Of a stretch of 64,000 bases of DNA, positions 12,599 through 28,211 are shown piece by piece (within the stretch, counting starts at the first letter, position 1; the number at the start of each line of letters is the position of its first letter). The notes beneath the pieces were generated by a model, which was not told the DNA's origin, ran no database searches, and was given only the letters and a program-made list of their open reading frames with translations. The DNA is from Paramecium tetraurelia (lineage: Eukaryota; Ciliophora; Oligohymenophorea; Peniculida; Parameciidae), in assembly GCF_000165425.1 (NCBI RefSeq), contig NW_001798964.1, forward strand, positions 4,813 through 68,812, written 5' to 3'. The translations under genes and the position numbers were made by a program.

Positions 12599-12641
12599 TA
12601 ACTGCTTAAATGCAATAATAATTAATATAAATATATATATA

Positions 12642-15615
12642 ATGGATCAAGAAGAAGAGTAAGGATATTTTTTGAATATGACTTTGCTGTACGTTTATGT
12701 CTTAACACTATTAGTAAAAAGAGCTTTGTTTCAGCCTTCAAGGATCAATCACAAGTCCATCAAATTTTATCGAATATCTAATTTAGTGTACTTAAGGGAT
12801 TTAAAATCAGATTGGCGTAAAAGATTATTTTTATTATTCTTTTAAATAGTGCAAATGAACAGATCGATGATGTGGATTTTGATAAGATAATCTTTCTATT
12901 TGATGGTTAAAAAGTTACTTCGAACTCTATGAGTCACATCCTAATTAATTCAGAGTAAAAAATTAATTATAAGCTAATAGAAATGCTAATTATTTATCTC
13001 CTAAAACTTATTACAAGATATTACAACCCTTTACTTCAAATCTCAAGATGTTGTCCCTTAATATTATGGATAATGCAGGTCTTTCTATAGTAGAATGGCT
13101 AAAGCAATTATCTTTGATAATCTAATCTTGTGTTCAATTAGAATAATTATATATCTAGATTCACAAATTTGTTACAATTATCTTGAATAAAGGTTACCTT
13201 TAAATCAAACTTAAGTAAACCTTACATTTAAATTAGATGCGGCATTACTAATGATGGCACTAGTATTGAATAATTGGCATAACTTGGTTCCAAATTGCAA
13301 TTTAATAAATTCCGATTAAAAATAGATGAAGATAACGTTATTAAAAATAGTCTAGATCATTTTGGTCCAATTCTTCTGAATTGCAATAATTTGAATTATT
13401 TCTCATTAACAATTGGGTAATTGATTTATTCTATTAACAATAAGATAATCATGCTAATTAAATTCAACCTAATTCCTCTAATGTTTGAATTTACAACCAA
13501 TTAAGACCTTTAAAATAAAAATTGGCAATTCGAACGAAATTGGAAATCAAGCCTTATTAACAATTTTGTAATTGATTCAGAATTAATTGAGATTTCTCAA
13601 ACTTTAAGTTGGGTAAATTCTTTAAATATACTATTTTAGTAGTTCAACCAAAATATTTAAACAATTTTAGTTACAATCGTAGTATAATGAAGTGACTATG
13701 AATCAATCTTAATTTAATAAATTAGAATAATTGAATTTTAAAATTGGTAAGAACAATGACTTTCAAAATGGTGGAGCCAAATTCTTAGCCTTATTATTAG
13801 ACTCACCACAACTATAGATGGTAAAAATCAATATCGGAGATTCTAATTAAATGACAGATCTATAAGCCTTATCGATCTTTATATTACTTTAAAAGTTAAG
13901 AACAGTAAATATATTGGAATTAGAATTTGAGTAATTTGATTATAATATTAAATAGAAGGAATATCTGTGTTAATAAATTGTGCTTAGAATAATTAGAGAA
14001 GCTTATCAATAAAAGCAGCAATTTAAATAGTCTTTCTTTAAATTTTGCAAAACAATAATAAAATTTAGATTTTACCAATTTATTTTACACTCTTGGGCAG
14101 AAGAGAAATCTAGTTAATTTAGATCTGAGCATAGGTGGACAATAAGGTTTACCTGATTTATTTGAATTAGGTCAAAGACTTAAAGAATTAGAGTATCTGA
14201 GTGTTTTCAAGATACATTTGAAGGGTAATAATAATATAGAGTATCCAAAATTACAGTAATTCTTATAATTAGTAAAATCTAATAAGACTCTTAACTTACT
14301 ATCAATTAAAACAGGATCTTAGAAATCTAGTGAGTATAGATAAGAAGAAATGAATTCAAATGCACTTCTATTAAAAAGGATTTGCCTCTTTGGAACACCA
14401 ATAATTATATATTTTAGTCACTTAAATGATCAAATAAGTTATTAATATAATTTCGATAGATTATAATTGATTGGAAATCTGCAAGTGATTTCAAGAGATA
14501 CATTAATGCCTATTCCTTCAAATTAATTGGTACTTTAGATAAGGGATGTATAAAGAGTAGATAATTAATAATTGAAATAAATTTATTCCTTGATTAAATA
14601 ATAGGACTACATAGATATTCAAATATCTTAATTGCTTATCAAATATTAAAATGGAGTTTCCGTGATGAAAGCAGACTCACTTAATTATCTAGTCTAATTT
14701 GTAGCATTTACTTAAAGACAAATAACTGAAATTAAAATGTATAAAAAATATAATAATTTTGCAGTTAGGAAGAAGATTTTCTATGGTAAGGAATCAGCTA
14801 ATTACTCCTTGAGTTCATCAGAAGGTAAAGAACAGCGGAAATTCCAGAATTTAAATTTATTTCGAAGAATATTAGCATCATTTTACAAAATAGTTCCTTA
14901 GAAATAAAAGCGTAATATTTTAAACAATTACTTTTAGTAAGGACCCTATGGAACTAAATTAAGAAGGTTTTTCAGAGTTTTGTGAATTGCTATTTTTGAT
15001 TTCTTACTTTGAAGTTAGATTTCTAAAAATAGAATTTCCAATAACAAATTTCAGTTAAGATTGGAATTAATTAAGTAGTGCTTTGGTACACTTTGAATAA
15101 TTACAAAAACTAGATTTGAATTTGAAGAATCTATCTAACAATGAGGGTCATTGTCGAGATTATAAATCACTCCATTAAAATTTGTTGAAGGTATTTATGG
15201 AGAATAAATATCTCACAGATTATGATTAGTAAGAAGTTTGAATATATAAATTAGTTTTAGCGAAAAGGCAGTGTTTCCCATTACTTTACAATATCATTTA
15301 GGAAATCAAATAAAAGAGTTGGAAGGACAAATTAACTAATAAGAGGCCTAAGTTCAAAGGATTTTGAATGGCAATCCAATTCCTGGAGATCAAAATGTTG
15401 ACTTTGATCAACTGTAATAGAGTCTAAATGCCAACAAGAAGGATTTAGAGGAGAGAAATAAGGACATAAAGAGAGGCAAGGAATTCGATGGGATAAAATA
15501 GAAAGTATTATTGAGAAGAAGGAGATTGACTTATTAGTACTTTATGGCAATAAAGAAATATTCTTAAAGGTTGAACAAATAATAAATGATATCTGATATT
15601 ATTGAAATGTTATGA
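12642..15615 (+). pseudogene. broken leucine-rich-repeat gene with C-terminal coiled coil
   Basis: Leucine-rich repeats are readable along the whole interval but hop between frames. Segments include CGITNDGTSIEQLAQLGSKL, FKIKIGNSNEIGNQALLTIL, LNFKIGKNNDFQNGGAKFLA, TLGQKRNLVNLDLSIGGQQG and LVHFEQLQKLDLNLKNLSNN, the RNI-like pattern common in Paramecium. I count at least five frame changes that no 20-30 nt intron explains, so the gene is probably dead. The last part is clean: an intron at about 15229-15254 would join the repeats to a coiled coil (LEGQINQQEAQVQRIL, LNANKKDLEERNKDIKRGKE) ending at TGA 15613. The start is uncertain: the ATG at 12642 is out of frame with the first good segment. Confidence 0.55.
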
Positions 15616-15671
15616 AGTTATTGTGATCGATTTTATATATAAATGTAGGAAATTTAAATTAATATTATTTT

Positions 15672-18140
<2,469 letters not shown>

Positions 18141-18268
18141 TTTCAATATAATTGTTAAATATATTTTTAATAATTCAAACTACATTATCGTCTATGTTTA
18201 ATAAATTATCATCTTATTAAAACAAACTAAAAGTATGGGAATTTGGTTGGAAAGGCATTCCCCTTGTC

Positions 18269-20527
<2,259 letters not shown>

Positions 20528-20598
20528 TTGATCAATTAACCGGTTTAAATTTAAATAAATTAACAATCAAATATTAGTATAATTAAATATGCATGTCC

Positions 20599-23534
20599 TC
20601 ATTATTACTATTATTATAAAATCTATAATTTAGTGAGCAATTCCTTATTTATTTTCTTCTAATTCTCCAATTAAGAGTCCTTCTCCGTTATGATTTCTGC
20701 CATATTATTCGCAATGTGTTATAAATACTTAATATCCTTACTACTTCCCGTCATTGATTTTCCTGACTTCCCTTTTGTGTATCTGACATCTTGTTCATAT
20801 GCAATCTTCAAACTATACATATAAAATTATTTAATTACCTTCTCAATGTAGCTTCCAAATGCATTATCTGATTCTTCAATCGATTCACTTCACCATCACC
20901 ATCTAAACTATTTTATAGAATATTTTATTTACTTTGACATACTCTAACTTATATCAATTGAATATTTCTCCGCATCATCTAATTGGATCATAGATTAAGC
21001 TACAGGTTTAATATCCTTTGAAATAGGTCTCTCAAATTATAATCTCTAAAAATCTTTTTGAATTATTTATGGCTATTTCATTCCTTTCTCCAAAGCCAAA
21101 CTCTCATATTTCTTTTTTTCATGAATTAATTGATTCTAAAATCCTTCAATAACCTTCTCCAAGTCATCTATTTTTTATTAGGCTAAAATATGGTCCTTAT
21201 TTGCTGCCTCTAACATTAAATCCTTCTTAGTAATATCTTCCTTTAATTACTCAATCTATTTCTTTGCTTCATTCAAATCTTATGATTGTTATTATCGCTT
21301 CAATCTTTTTTGCAATTAGGAGATCTCCTCTTTCTAATTTGAACTGGATTCTGTTAGTTCCAATAATTAAGTTTTGTACATGTTGATATCCTGTTATAAA
21401 AATACTTTTTAATCATTTAAATTATGCATGATCTTCTTTTGATTTGTACATTCTTCTTCAAGTAAATAATAATTCTTAGTGCAATTATTTAATTACTCAG
21501 TTAGCGTTTAAATCTATTATATTTGTAAAATTCATACTTATTTCTTTTATTTTTGGATTGTTTCATTGTCCTTTTATTAGTTAACTTTATATTACTCAAT
21601 ATCTTATTTTAATTTCACGTTCTCATTTATTTAAATGTACAAGTCCATATTATTTTTCTTTTCTTTTTTTTTAATAGGACTGGCTTTCTCCTCCTTATTA
21701 TTTTCTGAACTAACTATAACTGATTAAAACTTATGATCGGCTCTCTACTTGCCTTATTATTCTTCCTTATTAAGTTAATTAGTTTATTCATTTTATTTAC
21801 TATTAACATTCTCTACTTATTATTTATTTTCTATATCTTTTGTTTACTATTCTTATTATTCAATCTACTATGATTAATTCGATGCTGCATCAATTTTTGG
21901 TTACTAAGCATCTATTTATTATTACTATAATTATTGTTGCTATTATTGTTATTGTTATTATTATTGCTATTATTCATATTATTATTGCTATTACTATTAT
22001 TATTATTATTCTTACTATTATTATTATTCTTACAATTATAATTATTCTTATTATTCTTATTGTTATTATTCTTGTTTTTGTTATTATTATTATTTTTACT
22101 ATTACTAATCTTATTCTTCTTTATCTTATTATTATGATTCTTAAATTATTTCTTTTTATTATTATTCTTAAATTGTGTCGTTTTATTATTTTTCCTCATT
22201 ATTTTAATCGTTTTCTTATTCTTAGATTTTAGTTTCATCAACCTATTAAATTATTTCATCAGATTTAGTCCGAGTTATTATAGCTGTTGATTCGATAGGT
22301 TTTTTCTGCTCCTCTATGGCTTGAACATTTTATTAATCTTCAATATTTACCTTTTATTCTATAATTTAATGTTATTATTATTCAAGTTCTGATTTGTGTT
22401 CATCTACTTATTCATCCTACTCTTTGGATTGCGATTACTCAATAGATTCTGTTGCTTTTTGCAATTCCTATTATTCAATTAATTATTAATTTTAGAGAAT
22501 TTTGATTTCTTCTTATTCTCTATCCTATTTTATTATTTAAGATTCAACTGATTTATCATTTAATTGCTCTTATGCTATGTCTTTTATATTGTCTTTTCCT
22601 TCCTCTTTTAAAATTTCATCCTATTGCACCTATTGTAGAATTTGCTCCTATTGTTCATCTTTAGGATTTTCATCCCCTTACTATTCTAATTCCTATTCTT
22701 CAGCCTCATCTGATTCATCCTCATCCTCACTTTCTCCAATTTATTACGTTTCCTAATCCTTCCATATACCTTTGCCATAAAATCCTTTAATGACAGTCAG
22801 AATTATATCTCTTTATGAATTATCTGCGGCTTTCATTTAAAATTGATTTGTTTAATCTACTCTTAGGATGAAACTCTCGCTAGTCCCTTGCTTAGACGAG
22901 CATGATGGATATTGTGCTTGCAAGGGAACTTGAATATGATGAATAGTTTGATCATTCTTTTTTAGTTCTAATTCCATATTTTTAAGGGTTATTTTGAGTA
23001 TGCAATTGATTGGCAATTCTGCTTCCTTTTTAATTAATATTTTAGTACAATTTCAAAATCTTTGCTTAATATTTATTCTAAAGTGACAAATACAGTCATT
23101 TTCTCATTGTCCAATAATTCGTCGATTTCTTCTTGAATAGTCTCATCCTTAAGCAATGGCCCTATTTCTAATGACTTAGGCATTCCTTCATATTGTCTAC
23201 CCTCTTTGATAGGCACAACTTGGATCATGAACTTAGAACCAACATCCTCTATACTAGGTTGATAAGAGTTTCCTGTTATTCCCAAAGTATTGAAATCATT
23301 GCTTGGTGAGATCTAAAACCACTTGATGTCAGTTTCCAACTTCTCATTATCTTCTTTTACTAAAATACAGTTACCAACAACAGAGATGGCTTCTATTACA
23401 ATCCTATCGCTATGAATCTTTCCTCCATTAACCTGTAGATTAAAGAAATTTTCATCGAAGATGATTTTTTTAGTTTCCTTTTTCTTCTGAGATCCATTGA
23501 AGAACGAAAAGAAATCATTTTTTTTTTCATTCAT
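20599..23534 (-). CDS. 945-residue coiled-coil protein with N-terminal Ig-like region and long polyQ
   Basis: Spliced frame, introns at 23026-23048, 21514-21537, 20908-20932 and 20813-20838. The N-terminus (about 1-210) looks globular and contains a segment with IEDVGSKFMIQVVPIKEG and ITGNSYQPS. That pattern recalls the Ig-like repeats of the microtubule protein AIR9; the match is weak. A second globular segment follows (SFILRVDQTNQFQMKA). Residues about 250-560 are acidic and extremely Gln-rich, with one run near 100 residues. The remainder is coiled coil (LKEDITKKDLMLEAANKDHI) ending with a basic Ser-rich patch (YTKGKSGKSMTGSSKD). It lies head to tail upstream of the kinesin-13 gene. A structural, microtubule-linked role is inference. 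The first intron ends AAAAAG, unlike the usual TAG. Confidence 0.85.
21840..22200 (-). repeat. long polyglutamine tract written in TAA/TAG/CAA
   Basis: Nearly every codon across about 360 bp on the minus strand is TAA, TAG or CAA, with only scattered Leu, Tyr, Glu or Lys. The plus strand shows the complementary ATT-rich pattern, which gives a false 130-codon frame of isoleucines at 21840-22232. Confidence 0.85.
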
Positions 23535-23642
23535 TTTTATTAATTTATATTTTTATATGAATTGACATATCACTTCTGCTTTTAATTAGATATAAATAAC
23601 TAAGCTATTAACAATACTAAGATAATTATATTAAATTTAAAT

Positions 23643-24114
23643 ATGGGAAATTTTATAGAAACACTTTCAGATCCATCATTTAAGAATCTATATCATCATA
23701 ATGAATATTTCACAATCAAAGATTTCAATGAATAATATTTGAAAACATTTGAGTAAAATTTAGAAATATTCTAAAAGCAAAACCAAAATTGATCAATTCT
23801 ACGCATCATTTGACTTTCAAAATTACATTCTACACAAAAAAGCAGAAAATCAAGTGTTTGTAGATCTAGGCAAAGTTATTAATGCCAATTGGATATTCTA
23901 AAGTCCAAAAATAATGTTGTTAATTAAAAAGTCATTTTTCACTTTCTATTATTATGAAGTGGCATTCCAATCAAACTTAAACGAATATAAATTATGTCTT
24001 AATACTGATGATTAACGACACTGCATTCAAATATTAAATTAAAAATAATTAGCCTTATATGAATTGCAAAGGGAAAAAATGAAATTTTCAGCTGAAGAGG
24101 TGAAAAAATTATGA
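23643..24114 (+). CDS. 148-residue hypothetical protein
   Basis: Starts MGNFIETLSDPSFKNLYHHN; one intron, 23753-23777 (25 nt, ends AAAG), restores the frame to KIDQFYASFDFQNYILHKKA and on to a TGA at 24112. The centre has aromatic strands (SFFTFYYYEVAF) and the end is a charged helix (YELQREKMKFSAEEVKKL). The N-terminal MGN allows N-myristoylation, which would place it on a membrane. The start is 108 bp from the divergent polyQ coiled-coil gene. Family not recognised. If the intron is not real the gene carries a frameshift. Confidence 0.6.
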
Positions 24115-24259
24115 AAGCTAGTTTGTTTATGAAAATATAATATTTAATTTTCATTTATCTCCCTTAAATTTACAATATTATTGAATGATCAAAAATCTAA
24201 GACGAACCAAAATAAGACTTATTATTACATATAAATTCACAGAAAATCAATCTTTATCT

Positions 24260-24496
24260 TCACAGCCATTTAAAAGAATCTTTCCAGTTACTTTATTAGT
24301 TTTCTTAGCTTCTTTTTAATTTATTCATGGGATAATCCTCAATAATGGTTTTACTAAGACATGATTAAATTATTGTGAAAGCCTGGGCAGAGATATATTA
24401 ATTATTTTCTAAGTTTTCATCATCTATCTCGGAAATTAAGTGATTTTTGCTCATTTGGCTTAAGGGAGTTGAAAAGTAATCCTTAATATTATTCAT
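24260..24496 (-). CDS. 78-residue hypothetical protein
   Basis: Single open frame starting MNNIKDYFSTPLSQMSKNHL and ending at TGA 24260, with several TAA codons read as Gln and protein-like composition throughout. It converges on the 148-residue gene. No domain recognised. It could be a genuine small gene or the remnant of a longer one: downstream frames degrade quickly. Confidence 0.4.
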
Positions 24497-24879
24497 AAAG
24501 TAAATTAATATGAAAAAGATTTTTCATTTTTACTTAATTATAAAAAAATCAAATTTCAATTGGATTCTGATTCAAATATTTCCAAATAAAAAATCTAATA
24601 TTAAATTCTCATTGATTGCCTCAATCATAATATTTATTATTTTTTAATCAATCATAATTAATAAAATTCCAAATTAAGACTTATTTTTTGCCTGAATCTA
24701 AAGTGGAGAGTATTTTCAATCCCAACTTATTTCGCCCTATATATAGAGAGAGTGAAAATTAATTTTTTGTTAAATTTCAAGTTCATAATTCTCATTAACT
24801 TGAAATAAGTTGGCTCAGCATCTGATCTTTTTATTAATAAGATTTGTATTACATTATGAAAACAGCAATCAAAATCATA

Positions 24880-25041
24880 TCAGTTTTGCTCTTTGCCATT
24901 GCTATCCTTTTACTATTAGCCATTATTTTCATTCAATTTATATACTTTCAAATTTTAGGCTGGATTATACAAGAATATTATACTTATTAATAACTTCATT
25001 CTATGGTCCTTATCTCTATATAATTTAAATTTAGATTCCAT
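24880..25041 (-). CDS. possible short gene or fragment
   Basis: 53 codons starting MESKFKLYRDKDHRMKLLIS with a Gln/Asn-rich end (ENNGQQQKDSNGKEQN). Only length and composition support it; a fragment of a lost gene is just as likely. Confidence 0.22.
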
Positions 25042-25986
25042 TTGAATCAGCAGATTCTTAATATACTTACAACTTCGTCGTTATTCACTATTAAGCAATT
25101 AATTTCATTTTGACTCAGATAAAAATAAGTGTAGTTTTTCTCTTATTTAAAAACAAGAATTAATTTACTCCAAGATAATCAATGCAGGTTTTACATCTTT
25201 AGGGTTATAGATTAATTTAATTTAAGTTAGTTTACTTTATTTTTTTGAGTAATAATAATGAAGTCATCTAATTTTATCCAAAGCTAGAGTTGATGAATTA
25301 TTTAAAAAATGAAAATGATTTGCATTTTATTTTTAATTTTTTAGTGCATGAAATTAGTGTTTTAAAATCAATCTTTTGCTTTGTAGAAAATCGTTTTCAG
25401 TTGATTAATATCTTTGTTAATTTTTATCACTATAATATTACAAAAAAATTATTAATTTAGTATATATAAAATATTTTTTCTCAATTTTGTTTTCAATAGA
25501 TTCCTTATAAATAATAATCGACATAAAGAACTTATATTTTAGAAAAAGAAATTAAATTCTGAGTTTCATTTCAAAGCCCATCTAAACTTAATTTATTTAA
25601 TCAAAATTGCTGTAGAATTTCTCTTCTATTAATTATTAAACCACATTATAAGCATTATCAAAATTATGGTTCGATTTTGTATTATAATTATATTTCTATA
25701 AGCAGTTGGATCTTTGCAGAGTCAATTAACTAGAAAAAACCTATTTTTCAATAATTCTAAAATAAAAGAAGTCTTAATGTTATTTGTTCAATTATAATAG
25801 CATTCCTTCTGACTACCAGTAGGATTCAAACAATATTTAGAATTAAAGTGCATTTTAAGAATTCAATCATGATGTATATATCAGTGAATAAATAAGAATA
25901 AATGGTAGATGTTTAAAATTTTCAAGCTCTTCCAAAATAATTAATATTTTCTTTAGTAAACAATAATAATTATAAATTATAAAAAT
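25042..25986. other. long A+T-rich intergenic region
   Basis: About 950 bp with no frame of interest. The last 200 bp (from about 25785) are the upstream flank shared with the second copy of the duplicated block near 55945. Confidence 0.5.
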
Positions 25987-26550
25987 ATGGGGTGTCTTTC
26001 TTCATCTTAAAAAGAAGAGGATGTTAGCATTGCTTTGTAGAGTTAGAAGAAGTTAAAGATTGTATTCATAGGATTAGAAGGGAGTGGAAAGACAGCAATA
26101 TTATAATATTTGAGAAATGGAAAATTTACCGAAACTTAACCTACTATAGGTTTGAATGTTGAGACAATTTAATATAAACAGAGATTCTATTTGATTTTTG
26201 ATGTTGGAGGGAAAGTGCGAACATTGTGGTCTCATTATTATGATAATTTGGATGGGTTGGTTTTTGTTGTTGACAGTACAAATCAGGAGAAATAATAAGA
26301 GATCTAAAAAGAATTAAAAAAGTTAAGCGAGGATATAAAAACAAAGGTAATTAACCAACTAATCTAGATAGTGTTATTAATGTATCTGAATAAATCAGAT
26401 TTACAAAATTCTTAGACCATGGAATTTGGAGATATTCCATACTCAAAATCAGATGTGATAATCCAAAAATGCAGTGCGAAATCAGGTGAAGGAATCTGGG
26501 AAGGTATTGATAAAATGAATGGATTGTTGGATCAAAAATTCTAATCTTGA
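25987..26550 (+). CDS. ARF-like small GTPase
   Basis: Spliced frame of 180 codons with one 21-nt intron (26347-26367). Starts MGCLSSSQ, so Gly2 could be myristoylated as in ARFs. G1 is FIGLEGSGKT, switch I TQPTIGLNVET, G3 FDVGGK, interswitch LWSHYYDNLDGLVFVVDST, G4 LNKSD and G5 CSAKSGEGIWEG. ARF/ARL proteins recruit coats, tethers and ciliary cargo adaptors to membranes. The catalytic glutamine after DVGG is a lysine here, so intrinsic or GAP-stimulated hydrolysis may be altered. The stop lies 16 bp before the start of the downstream coiled-coil gene. A decayed copy of the start lies at 56118. Confidence 0.9.
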
Positions 26551-26566
26551 TAATTTTATTTAATTA

Positions 26567-27685
26567 ATGTTAACGAACAACTAATATACCTAACATCCAG
26601 TTCAATCTGTTCTATACTAATAATAGCTTTAAACTAATCAGCGACTTCCTCTTTAGCAACTTTAATAACCTGTCTAAATGAAGTTAATATAACCTCAACC
26701 ATCAATGATATTTTAGCAATAAGCAGCTTAGAGTCAACTATATACATAATCAAATCAACATGTTAAAACTATCTAATAACACCATATGTAAAAAACAAAT
26801 CAAGTATTTTAGGCATCATACTCATGAATATAAAATCCCTCAATATTAGTAAGCAATTGTTTCTGCTCCGTAATAATCCATTGTTGCTGCTCCTCCTCCT
26901 CCTTAATAACCTGAAATTAATGAGATGTTTCATGTTGAAAGAGAGTTATAAGTTCTTTCTGTAGAAGATGTAGAGGAACCTTGGAAAAAGAAATGTGTTG
27001 AATTAGAAATTAAAATATTTGATTTGTAAACTGAATTAGGCAGATTTAAAAATTAAGGATAAGAATTGAAAGTTACATCAAATGAGGAATTCCAAGTAAG
27101 AGAATTGGAAGCTAAAATCAAAATGATGAAGGATATTGAGGACGCCTTAAGAAAAGAAATAGAAAGCTAATAAAGTGAAATTGATTCTTGGAGATAGAGA
27201 TATTCCAAATTGCAATTAGAGTTTTAATAATTGTTATAAGGAGGTGAAGAAGTCAGATAGTTAAGAGATGCTTTAGCCGAAAAAGAAAGGCAAATTTTGA
27301 AATTAGAGAATGCAGTAAATTCTTAAAATGTGGAAATGCAAAATTACATGAGATTAATTCAGTAACATTTAAATTTTAATATATTAGAAATAAAGACTAA
27401 GAAATTGCATAGTATAAATAAATGATCCATCAATTAGAATAGGAAATGAGTGAGTATTAATAAACTACTGAAAAAATGAAATATTATTCTAATGAAGCTG
27501 AAATTTGGAAGGAGAGATTTATGAAAGCCAATCAAGATTTTCACACTGCCCAAGAATAATGGATGATGGCTTAAGCTGAATTAGATTCTTTGAAAAAACA
27601 AAAAACTTTTACTACTACTGAAAAAACTACTACTGTTTAATAAACTAATACAAAATAAAGCAAGGCTGCTGCCAAATAGTATTGA
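26567..27685 (+). CDS. 355-residue coiled-coil protein with Gln/Pro-rich head
   Basis: Spliced frame with introns 26788-26812 and 27362-27387. The first 125 residues are Gln/Pro-rich (LQQLQQPVQMKLIQPQPS) and end in VAAPPPPQQPEINEMFHVER. The rest is one long helix (VEEPWKKKCVELEIKIFDLQ, RDALAEKERQILKLENAV, KDQEIAQYKQMIHQLEQEM) with a Thr-rich end (TFTTTEKTTTVQQTNT). It looks like a structural coiled coil such as a cortical or basal-body filament protein; no family was identified. It sits only 16 bp after the GTPase stop. A truncated remnant of its middle survives at about 56190-56430. Confidence 0.82.
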
Positions 27686-28211
27686 AAATTATAATATTAT
27701 TCTTATTTTTTTGAATCAACTTCCTACTCTCATCACATTAATCTAATTCTGATATATTCTCATTAATTAATCTAGGATAAAATTAAGCTACTTCATTGAT
27801 AAATGCTATAAAAGAGTAAATCTATCCTTCATATTTTCTCATTATATGAAAAATAGTTCCTACATCAAACAAATTAAACCTTTATTCATGAAATAAAAAA
27901 TATTTTACTCAAACTTATTCATGATTGAAGAGTTACTTTCTTCAATATAGTTTTACTAACTATTTAATATTAAGAATTATATTAATTCACTTTATTGCAT
28001 ATATATTACTAATGAAATTTATTTTATTATAAATTTGCTTATTCAATATTTAAATCATGATATTTTTTTTTCTCAAGCTTCCTATTTAAGTACAATATTT
28101 AAGAATTTAAATATTCTCAATTTTGGTATTAATATATAAACATATGAGATCATATCTTAAATCTTCAGTTAGCATTTAAATTACAATTATATCAAATTTG
28201 ATTAGCTTTTT
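27686..28211. other. upstream region of the antigen gene, copy A
   Basis: About 525 bp, A+T rich, no coding frame. It presumably held the promoter of the antigen-like gene. Only patchy resemblance to the equivalent region 56431-56973. Confidence 0.45.

Noticed and set aside
21840-22232. 130-codon Ile-rich frame on the plus strand
   Set aside because: Complement of the polyglutamine tract of the minus-strand coiled-coil gene.
24810-25028. 72-codon hydrophobic frame on the plus strand
   Set aside because: Low-complexity Ile/Leu/Tyr reading of A+T-rich DNA without a family resemblance; the opposite strand has an equally short frame.
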